Of a stretch of DNA of 11,675 bases, positions 6,418 to 11,675 are shown in pieces. The notes under the pieces are model-generated. The model made no database searches and had not been told where the DNA came from. It saw only the letters and a program-made list of their open reading frames with translations. How positions within the stretch are numbered: the stretch's first letter is position 1; each line of letters opens with the position of its first letter. Made by a program: the position numbers and the translations under genes. The stretch lies in contig JBBRUG010000189.1 of NCBI GenBank assembly GCA_038247995.1, positions 1 to 11,675 on the forward strand, written 5' to 3'. Origin of the DNA: JBBRUG01 sp038247995. GTDB lineage: Bacteria; Chloroflexota; Chloroflexia; Chloroflexales; Chloroflexaceae.

Positions 6418-7560
6418 ATGATCGAAGAGTTTGACGCTGCCAGCGCGGCGAACCAGCTTGGCGCCGGGGTAATCGTGTTTGGCCTGGCGTTGCTGGGGCT
6501 CTTTCTGGAGTTTGGCCTGGTGCGCTGGTTACGGCGCTGGAGCCTGGCGCGCAATTGGATGCCCGGTGCGGTGTTTTTTACGGCACTCAGCGGTCAGGCG
6601 TTGTTCTGGAGCCTTGTCGCCGCGTTCGCCGTCGCCGGCCGCGATCTATTGCTCGATAGTCGGGTTACCGACGTTCTACGCAACGGCATTATCTTCACCA
6701 GTATTGTGGCCATCACCCTGTTTGTCGTTCGGCTCGGCACTAATTGGGTGCGCCTGTACCTGCGCGAGCAACATTTCGGCTCAGTCAGCCTGATCAACAA
6801 CTTACTGCGCGCACTTGGCTTGCTGGTGATTATTGCCACCGTCATGGCGGTACTTGGCGTGCCGATTGGCCCGCTGCTCACCGTGATCGCGGGGAGTAGC
6901 CTGGGCCTCACGCTAGCCCTGCGCGATCCGCTGGCGAACCTTTTTTCGGGCGTGATTGTCATTGCCTCAAATAAAATTCGCCCCGGCGATTTTGTGCGCC
7001 TGAGTACCGGCGAGGAGGGTATTGTTACCGATATTCGCTGGTCCGATACCTATATTCGTCAATTAGCGAACAATATTATTATTGTGCCGAACTCGCAGAT
7101 GACAAACTCAATCGTGATCAATTTTCATCGCCCCGAGCCGCGCCTGGTAACCGTGCTCGATGCGGCGGTTGGCTATGGCGCCGATCTCGCGCAGGTGGAA
7201 CGGATCGCGCTGGAGGTCGCCGTAGAGGTGGAGAACGAGGTGTTGGGCGGCGTGCCTGATCAGGAGCCGTTGGTGCGCTTTAATACATTCGGCGATTCGA
7301 GTGTGCGCTTCACGATAATTCTTCACGCCCAGAGTTTTGGCGATCAGTTCCTCATTCGCCACGAATTTGTTAAGCGCTTCACAGCAGCGTTACAGGCGGC
7401 CGATATTCCGCTGCCCTTCCCGGTGCGCGTGCTGCGCGCCGACGAAACCTTCGCGTCCGCCGATGCGTTGCTCGCGTTCCAGCGCCCTCCGCTCGATGGC
7501 ACTGATCTGCCGCCCGACAATGGTTCGCGCGCCGTTACAACTGAACGGTCGGGGGCTTGA
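6418..7560 (+). CDS. Small-conductance mechanosensitive channel (MscS family)
   Basis: 380 residues. Membrane segments are predicted at about 15-35, 50-74, 90-107 and 126-146, followed by the pore-lining helix and hinge (about 150-185) with GPLLTVIAGSSLGLTLALRD and PLANLFSGVIVIASNKIRPGD. This is the TM3 plus start of the MscS beta domain. Then come GIVTDIRWSDTYI and NNIIIVPNSQM (about 201-228), the conserved beta-domain signature, and a cytoplasmic alpha/beta domain. Such channels open under membrane tension and release solutes on hypo-osmotic shock. There is one more N-terminal helix or two compared with E. coli MscS (286 residues), as in YnaI-like relatives. The C-terminal 40 residues are Pro/Asp-rich and probably disordered. 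Start ATG 6418 has GAGGA from the last tandem repeat as its ribosome site. The stop TGA shares its A with the ATG of the next gene, indicating translational coupling. Confidence 0.93.
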   Translation: MIEEFDAASAANQLGAGVIVFGLALLGLFLEFGLVRWLRRWSLARNWMPGAVFFTALSGQALFWSLVAAFAVAGRDLLLDSRVTDVLRNGIIFTSIVAITLFVVRLGTNWVRLYLREQHFGSVSLINNLLRALGLLVIIATVMAVLGVPIGPLLTVIAGSSLGLTLALRDPLANLFSGVIVIASNKIRPGDFVRLSTGEEGIVTDIRWSDTYIRQLANNIIIVPNSQMTNSIVINFHRPEPRLVTVLDAAVGYGADLAQVERIALEVAVEVENEVLGGVPDQEPLVRFNTFGDSSVRFTIILHAQSFGDQFLIRHEFVKRFTAALQAADIPLPFPVRVLRADETFASADALLAFQRPPLDGTDLPPDNGSRAVTTERSGA

Positions 7561-9386
7561 TGAAGCGACTGTTCCTGCTCAGCTTACTGTTCCTGACTGC
7601 CTGTAGCGTGCCGGGTCTGATCAATCCGTTGGCGGCCTTGCAGCCCAGTCCTACGGTCGAGCCGACGGTGACGGCTGAGGTTACCCCCACGGCCACATCT
7701 GCGGCGACCGTCGAAATTACCGATCAGATTGTTTTCAGTTCCGAGCGGAGCGGAAGTGCTGAGATCTATACGATGAACGCTGACGGATCGGGGTTGGCCC
7801 GCCTCACCGATCATCCATCCGGCAACTACGATCCGGTCTGGGCGCCGAACCGACGCCAGATTGCGTTTGTGTCCGAGCGTTCCGGCCCGCCGAACGTTTA
7901 TCTAATGAATACCGACGGCACGAATATTCGGCAGCTTACCGACGAACCGCAAGGCGCCTTCCAGCCCACATTTGCCCCTGACGGCCAGCAGATCGCCTTC
8001 GTGGCCGTGCGCGGCGCCGGGCGGGCGCTGGTTGAATTGACGCTGACCGATGAGACGACGCGAGTGCTCTTTACCGCGCCGCCTAATATCGCCAACCCGG
8101 CCTACGCTCCCAGCGGCCAGCAGATCGCCTTTTCCGCGATCGAGTCGATTTCCGGCGGCAACCGCGAGATCTATTTAGCCAACCGTGATCGTTCGGGCGT
8201 GCTGATCAACCTGACCAATAGCGCCGGCGCAGACAACGCGCCCAGCTTTACGCCCGACGGGCAGCGGATCGCCTTCCACTCGGATCGCGCGGGTTTCGCT
8301 GCGGTGTTCGTAATGGATGTGAGCGGCGCGGCGCAGACTCCGCTTACCACCGCCGAGTATGCAGCGCAGCACCCGAGTTGGGCCTCCGACGGACGCCAAT
8401 TGGTGTTTAGTTCGTCGAGTAGCGGGCGGGCGCAAATTTACCGCACCGACGACTCGGGCAGCGAACCGGTGCGGCTCGGCACCGCCACTGTCGATGCCGT
8501 CACGCCGGCATTTCCGCCGCCACCGCCCCTCGCCGTCAACGACCAACTGCTGGTTGCCGTGGGCGCAATTGGCGGAACACGCAATTTGCAACTGCTCAGC
8601 CCCGGCGGTGTTGGCCGCACAGCGCTCACCGACGATCTGCTCTTCGATAACATTACCCCTGCCTGGAGTCCTGACGGCCAGCGGATTGCCTTTGCCTCAG
8701 ATCGGGGCGGCAACTACGACATCTATGTCATGAACAGCGACGGCTCGGGGTTGACGCTCATCGCCGGTAGCCCGGGCCGTGATCTGCACCCGGTCTGGAG
8801 CCCCGATGGCGAGCGGATCGCTTTCGAGAGCAATCGAACCGGCAACTGGGATGTGTATGCGGTGAATGCCGACGGTTCAGGTGGGTTGATTAACCTAACC
8901 AATCATCCGGCAAATGATGGCAATCCGACCTGGAACCCTGATGGCGAGCGGATCGCCTTTGCCAGCAATCGGGATGGGCCATTTGAGATCTATGTGCTTG
9001 ATCAGCTGAATCCGGCTGCTCTGGTGAATCTGACCAACAACCCGGCCAACGATGTGCAACCGGCCTGGAGTAACGACGGTACGAGTATTGTGTTTCGCTC
9101 CGACCGCAGCGGCGATAACGAGATCTATCTCATCATTGACGCCGACGAGCCAACCCAGATCCGTCGGCTCACGTTTCACCCCGGCGATGACACGACGCCG
9201 GCTTTCGCGCCCGATGGACGCCGGGTAGCCTTCGCCTCAAATCGGAGTAACCTCACCGGCGGGGCCGGTGCGCCCACCCGGCGCGACTATGATATTTATA
9301 TCGTAAATATCGGCAGCATGGAACTGTCGCGCCTGGACGATCAGCCGACAAATGCGCAATACCCGACGTGGCGGCCGAGGCGGTAG
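7560..9386 (+). CDS. PD40/TolB-like double beta-propeller lipoprotein
   Basis: 608 residues. The N-terminus MKRLFLLSLLFLTAC is a lipoprotein signal with lipobox LTAC and lipidated Cys15. A Thr/Pro/Ala-rich stalk follows (about 28-53), then twelve WD40-like PD40 repeats of 40-50 residues. Typical repeat signatures are APDGQQIAF, SPDGERIAF, NxDIYVMNxDGSGL and RLTDHP. Blades 1-6 (about 56-318) and 7-12 (about 327-606) are separated by a five-proline hinge (319-323), which suggests two six-bladed propellers. Blades 3, 6 and 7 are the most divergent. Known relatives (TolB, tricorn and DPP-type propellers) are binding scaffolds; no peptidase domain is fused here, so a surface binding or scaffold role is inferred. 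Start: the ATG at 7560 overlaps the mscS stop as TGATG; a TTG at 7557 is less likely. It forms an operon with the channel gene, both acting at the cell envelope. Confidence 0.92.
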   Translation: MKRLFLLSLLFLTACSVPGLINPLAALQPSPTVEPTVTAEVTPTATSAATVEITDQIVFSSERSGSAEIYTMNADGSGLARLTDHPSGNYDPVWAPNRRQIAFVSERSGPPNVYLMNTDGTNIRQLTDEPQGAFQPTFAPDGQQIAFVAVRGAGRALVELTLTDETTRVLFTAPPNIANPAYAPSGQQIAFSAIESISGGNREIYLANRDRSGVLINLTNSAGADNAPSFTPDGQRIAFHSDRAGFAAVFVMDVSGAAQTPLTTAEYAAQHPSWASDGRQLVFSSSSSGRAQIYRTDDSGSEPVRLGTATVDAVTPAFPPPPPLAVNDQLLVAVGAIGGTRNLQLLSPGGVGRTALTDDLLFDNITPAWSPDGQRIAFASDRGGNYDIYVMNSDGSGLTLIAGSPGRDLHPVWSPDGERIAFESNRTGNWDVYAVNADGSGGLINLTNHPANDGNPTWNPDGERIAFASNRDGPFEIYVLDQLNPAALVNLTNNPANDVQPAWSNDGTSIVFRSDRSGDNEIYLIIDADEPTQIRRLTFHPGDDTTPAFAPDGRRVAFASNRSNLTGGAGAPTRRDYDIYIVNIGSMELSRLDDQPTNAQYPTWRPRR

Positions 9387-9394
9387 GGAGAAAG

Positions 9395-9422
9395 CAGGAG
9401 GCACGCGGCAGGAGGCACGCGG
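9395..9422 (+). repeat. Short GC-rich heptad array after PD40 gene
   Basis: The 14-bp unit CAGGAGGCACGCGG occurs twice in tandem with no change. Each unit is itself two related heptads (CAGGAGG and CACGCGG). The array begins nine bases after the PD40 stop codon. Confidence 0.7.
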
Positions 9423-9447
9423 CAGGGGCGCATCGCTGCCCGAAATA

Positions 9448-9493
9448 CCTCATCCCCCCAACCCCCTTCTCCATCTACGTGGAGAAGGGGGTG
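9448..9493. repeat. Dispersed palindromic element, copy 2
   Basis: CCTCATCCCCCCAA is followed by a perfect 12-bp inverted repeat (9462-9473 and 9480-9491, arms CCCCCTTCTCCA / TGGAGAAGGGGG) with a 6-nt loop. The lead differs from copy 1 (1069-1110) by one base. The inner stem has diverged but stays perfectly paired. It lies between the PD40 and tgt genes and has no T tract. Confidence 0.7.
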
Positions 9494-9537
9494 CCGCAGA
9501 TTCGGCTTCCTGATGCTGTCGGTAGCCCTGCTTACGT

Positions 9538-9579
9538 CTCACGCCGTACGCCTCACGCCGCATGCCCCACGCCTCATGC
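9538..9579 (+). repeat. Degenerate heptad array abutting the tgt promoter
   Basis: Six heptads of the form CNYAYGC (three alternating 14-bp pairs such as CTCACGC-CGTACGC) fill 9538-9579. The last heptad, CTCATGC, ends exactly where the -10 hexamer begins, so the array occupies the -35 region of tgt and supplies the TG of an extended -10. Confidence 0.65.
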
Positions 9580-9585
9580 TATAAT
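9577..9585 (+). promoter_or_regulatory. Extended -10 promoter of tgt; probably leaderless transcript
   Basis: TGC-TATAAT is a perfect extended -10 (hexamer 9580-9585). Transcription would begin near 9592, two bases before the ATG at 9594, and no ribosome site precedes that ATG. The mRNA is therefore likely leaderless or nearly so. Confidence 0.6.
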
Positions 9586-9593
9586 CCCCGCTT

Positions 9594-10796
9594 ATGACGA
9601 CAAACTTCACCATTTCCGCCCGCGACGAGGCCAGCCGGGCTCGTGCGGGCGTATTGCATACCGCCCACGGCGATGTGCCGACACCGGTGTTTATGCCGGT
9701 TGGCACGCGGGCTACCGTAAAAGCGCTGACGCCGCACGAACTCCAGGATCACGGCGCGGCGATTATTCTCGGCAATACCTATCACCTCTACTTGCAACCC
9801 GGCCACGAACTGATCGCCCGGCACGGCGGGTTGCATCGTTTTATGGGCTGGCCCGGCCCGATTCTTACCGATAGTGGCGGCTTCCAGGTGTTTTCGCTGG
9901 TGTACGGCGGCATCGCCGACGAGATCAAGGGCCGCCGCCCGGCGCGCCCCGCAGGCACCCGCGATATGGTAAAGGTCACTGAGGACGCAGTCATTTTTAA
10001 GAGCTACCTGGACGGCTCGCGCCATGTGTTCACGCCTGAGCGCAGCATCGAGGTGCAGCACGGCCTCGGCGCCGATGTGATCCTCTGCTTCGACGAGTTG
10101 CCGCCGTTCCGCGCCGGTTACGACTATACGCGTGAGAGTATGGGCCGCACCCACCGCTGGGCCGAGCGCTGCCTTACCGCGCATCGTGGGCGCACGCCGG
10201 AAGCGTTGCCGAACCCCGATCAGTTGTTGTTTGGGATTGTACACGGCGGTGTGTTCGCCGATCTGCGTGCTGAGAGTGCCCACTTTATCGGCGCGATGGG
10301 CTTCGACGGGCTGTGCATCGGCGGCTCGCTGGGCGGCGACAAACCCCAGATGTACGATGTGGTGGACATGACCGTGCCGCACCTGCCCGACGGCCTGGCG
10401 CGGCACCTGCTCGGCGTCGGCGATGTAGACGACTTGCTGGAAGGCGTGGCGCGCGGGATCGATATGTTCGACTGCGTCAGCCCCACGCGCCTTGGTCGGC
10501 ATGGTGCAGCGCTCGTGCGCGATCCGGCGCGGCGCTGGAAGATCAACGTCTCCAGCGCACCAATGCGCAATGCAGATGCGCCGCTCCAGGCAGGCTGCGG
10601 CTGCTATACCTGCCGGCACTATTCGCGGGCCTACATTCACCACCTCTACCGCTCCAACGAGATCCTCGGCCTACGCCTGGTGAGCCTGCACAATGTCGCC
10701 TTCCTGCTCGACCTGATGGCTCAGGTGCGTCAGGCGATTAGCGAAGGTGGATTTCCACAACTATATGAAGCATGGCTGGGGAAGCGGTTAAACTGA
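9594..10796 (+). CDS. tgt: tRNA-guanine transglycosylase
   Basis: 400 residues. Exchanges guanine-34 of GUN-anticodon tRNAs for a queuosine precursor (preQ1 in most bacteria), in the cytoplasm. Landmarks: MPVGTRATVKALTP (34-47), GNTYHLYLQPG (60-70), LTDSGGFQVFSL (91-102) with general acid/base Asp93, FDELPPF (166-172) with Asp167, GIVHGG (214-219), IGGSLGGDK (242-250), GIDMFDCVSPTR (288-299) with nucleophile Asp293, and the zinc site C335-x-C337-x2-C340...H366. The catalytic and zinc residues are intact. Odd points, by my alignment to the Zymomonas enzyme: Gln203 is His217, Leu231 is Ser245, Met260 is Leu273, and the Cys after FDE is Leu169. Start ATG 9594 follows a consensus extended -10 so closely that the mRNA is probably leaderless. 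No other queuosine gene lies in view. The stop TGA belongs to the first unit of the following octad array. Confidence 0.94.
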   Translation: MTTNFTISARDEASRARAGVLHTAHGDVPTPVFMPVGTRATVKALTPHELQDHGAAIILGNTYHLYLQPGHELIARHGGLHRFMGWPGPILTDSGGFQVFSLVYGGIADEIKGRRPARPAGTRDMVKVTEDAVIFKSYLDGSRHVFTPERSIEVQHGLGADVILCFDELPPFRAGYDYTRESMGRTHRWAERCLTAHRGRTPEALPNPDQLLFGIVHGGVFADLRAESAHFIGAMGFDGLCIGGSLGGDKPQMYDVVDMTVPHLPDGLARHLLGVGDVDDLLEGVARGIDMFDCVSPTRLGRHGAALVRDPARRWKINVSSAPMRNADAPLQAGCGCYTCRHYSRAYIHHLYRSNEILGLRLVSLHNVAFLLDLMAQVRQAISEGGFPQLYEAWLGKRLN

Positions 10797-11032
10797 GGAA
10801 CCGAAGAACTGAAGAACCGAAGAACCGAAGAACCGAAGAACTGAAGAACTGAAGAACTGGAGAACTGAAGAACTGAAGAACTGAAGAACTGGAGAACTGA
10901 AGAACTGAAGAACTGAAGAACTGAAGAACTGAAGAACTGAAGAACTGAAGAACTGAAGAACTGAAGAACTGGAGAACTGGAGAACTGAAGAACTGAAGAA
11001 CTGAAGAACTGAAGAACTGAAGAACTGAAGAA
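10793..11032 (+). repeat. Octanucleotide tandem array of 30 units
   Basis: Exactly 30 units of 8 bp (240 bp). The main unit is CTGAAGAA; variants CCGAAGAA cluster near the 5' end (units 2 and 4-6), CTGGAGAA is scattered, and CTGAGGAA is the first unit. The tgt stop codon is the TGA of unit 1, and the array ends at the edge of a gene remnant. The main unit equals the heptad CTGAGAA of the mscS array plus one A. The long minus-strand frame through it, rich in Phe, Ser and Leu, is a by-product of the repeat. Confidence 0.95.
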
Positions 11033-11035
11033 CTG

Positions 11036-11442
11036 TTCCTCGACACGCCCGGATGCCGCTCTATGCCGCGCCGGGCGTCTCCGACGCGGTACAGGCGAGT
11101 ATGCGGGTGCTGGCGGCGGCGCGGGCTGCGGGCATCCCAGTGATCTACACCACCGTTGCCTATGCCGCCGATGGGCGTGACGGCGGGAGGTTTCTCGAAA
11201 AAGTACCCGCCTTGCGTCAGCTTACCAGCGATTCGCCGCTGGCGCAGATCGTGCCGGAGTTGCCGCCCGCGCCGGGCGAACTGGTGATCGCGAAGAAATA
11301 CGCCAGCGCCTTCTTCGGTACGCACATTGCAGCTACGCTCACCGCGGCCCGTATCGACACCGTGATCCTCGTCGGCTGCTCAACCAGCGTCAGAAGGAAA
11401 GCTTGTAGCCTTTTGCCTTTTGCCCTTTGCCCTTTGCCTTGA
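11036..11442 (+). pseudogene. Remnant of cysteine hydrolase (isochorismatase-like) gene, both ends lost
   Basis: From 11053 the frame reads PLYAAPGVSDAV, AARAAGIPVIYTTVAY, DGGRFLEKVPALRQL, SPLAQIVPEL, then GELVIAKKYASAFFGT and DTVILVGCSTS. This is the middle of an isochorismatase-like cysteine hydrolase (N-carbamoylsarcosine amidase type) and keeps the catalytic Lys region. In intact relatives the catalytic Asp lies upstream in an IDMQNDF-like strand and the catalytic Cys in STSGCVRA. Here the upstream part is replaced by the octad array. The bases 11036-11052 read FLDTPG in another frame, as if one base had been lost before ATG 11053. After GCSTS (about 11388) the homology stops, and 12-18 unrelated codons run through a heptad array to TGA (11440-11442). 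About 80 C-terminal residues are missing. No ribosome site precedes 11053. Without Asp and Cys the product could not be active. Confidence 0.8.
11408..11440 (+). repeat. Heptad array GCCYTTT at the broken end of the hydrolase remnant
   Basis: Two GCCTTTT units, two GCCCTTT units and a partial GCCTT form a 33-bp array with a 7-bp period. It lies between the end of hydrolase homology and the pdxH stop codon (11443-11445). Confidence 0.8.
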
Positions 11443-11675
11443 TTACGGCGCCAGCCGCTCGATCACCCACACCTCACCCTCGCGCCGATAGCGGATGCGG
11501 TCGTGGAGGCGACTTGGGCGCCCCTGCCAGAACTCCATCCGATCGGGCGCAACCCGGTAGCCGCCCCAAAACGGCGGGCGCTCCGGTTCGCCGGCGGCAA
11601 AACGGGCTTCAACGTCACTTAAGCGGTTCGCCAGTTCAGCGCGGTCGGCGATCACCTGGCTCTGCGGCGAGGCCC
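11443..11675 (-). CDS. pdxH: Pyridoxamine 5'-phosphate oxidase, C-terminal part (5' partial)
   Basis: The frame is open to the right edge of the window, so only the last 77 residues are present. They read ASPQSQVI, then a helix SDVEARFAAG, WGGYRVAPDRMEFWQG, RLHDRIRYRR and a terminal RLAP. These are the classical C-terminal signatures of the FMN-dependent enzyme that oxidises pyridoxine or pyridoxamine 5'-phosphate to pyridoxal 5'-phosphate in the cytoplasm. The WGGYRV and RLHDR segments carry substrate- and FMN-contacting residues. It converges on the hydrolase remnant; no hairpin terminator is visible after its stop, only the heptad array. Confidence 0.95.
   Translation of the reverse strand, partial: ASPQSQVIADRAELANRLSDVEARFAAGEPERPPFWGGYRVAPDRMEFWQGRPSRLHDRIRYRREGEVWVIERLAP

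Noticed and set aside
9579..10643. Minus-strand frame of 354 codons opposite tgt
   Set aside because: Shadow of the conserved tgt gene; no motif and no ribosome site.
10793..11032. CRISPR array
   Set aside because: The units are 8 bp with no spacers, so it is a simple tandem repeat.
10738..11325. Minus-strand frame encoding Phe-Ser-Val-Leu-Gln repeats
   Set aside because: The repeat protein is only the translation of the 8-bp array (3 units = 8 codons). It runs into the hydrolase remnant antisense and shows no independent sign of coding.
11053..11442. A functional short hydrolase starting at ATG 11053
   Set aside because: It lacks the strand with the catalytic Asp, the catalytic Cys and the C-terminal third, has no ribosome site, and ends in codons derived from a heptad repeat.

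Overview
The window looks like a chromosomal stretch of a filamentous, phototroph-related Chloroflexota bacterium (Chloroflexales-like). This is inferred from the gene types and layout: paired YFxxTGH/YW/FG-type repeats in a probable surface protein, a bacterial deoxyhypusine-synthase-like gene, a large PD40 propeller lipoprotein, high GC, and intergenic spacers full of short tandem repeats. No 16S or other decisive marker is present, so the assignment is tentative. No tRNA, rRNA, CRISPR array, transposase or phage gene was seen.

Layout: (1) 3-659 (+) is the 3' end of a secreted or surface protein with two copies of an ~85-residue repeat. It converges on a DUF507 gene (702-1001, -) across a perfect-stem bidirectional terminator. 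(2) 1002-1318 is a regulatory spacer with a palindromic dispersed element, an extended -10 promoter inside an inverted repeat, and a long U-tailed hairpin (attenuator or small RNA) just ahead of the deoxyhypusine-synthase-like gene (1319-2401, +). (3) A hemolysin III/TrhA-family membrane protein (2584-3219, +) follows with its own promoter. (4) A repeat-rich spacer (3220-3529) leads into a cytochrome P450 (3530-4948, +), which converges on tyrS (4982-6154, -). (5) Divergent from tyrS, a heptanucleotide array sits directly in front of an MscS-type channel gene (6418-7560, +). That gene overlaps a 12-blade PD40 lipoprotein gene (7560-9386, +) by one base, so the two form a cell-envelope operon. 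(6) A spacer with two more heptad arrays and a second copy of the palindromic element leads to a nearly leaderless tgt (9594-10796, +). (7) An array of 30 octanucleotides starts inside the tgt stop codon and runs into the remnant of a cysteine hydrolase (isochorismatase-like) gene. The remnant has lost both ends and is closed by another heptad array. The 3' end of pdxH (11443-11675, -) closes the window.

The genes are mostly housekeeping or envelope functions without a common pathway: tRNA charging, queuosine insertion, vitamin B6 salvage, a probable polyamine enzyme, osmotic and membrane homeostasis, and one oxygenase. The most unusual aspect is the spacer DNA. Tandem arrays with 7-, 8- and ~9-bp words occupy most of the larger spacers and lie exactly where promoters, ribosome sites and stop codons sit. 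They also border a destroyed gene on both sides. Second-tier points are the hairpin leader of the deoxyhypusine-synthase-like gene, the altered substrate-pocket residues of the TGT, and the His-to-Asn change in the deoxyhypusine-synthase-like enzyme. I did not find a clear new multi-gene system.
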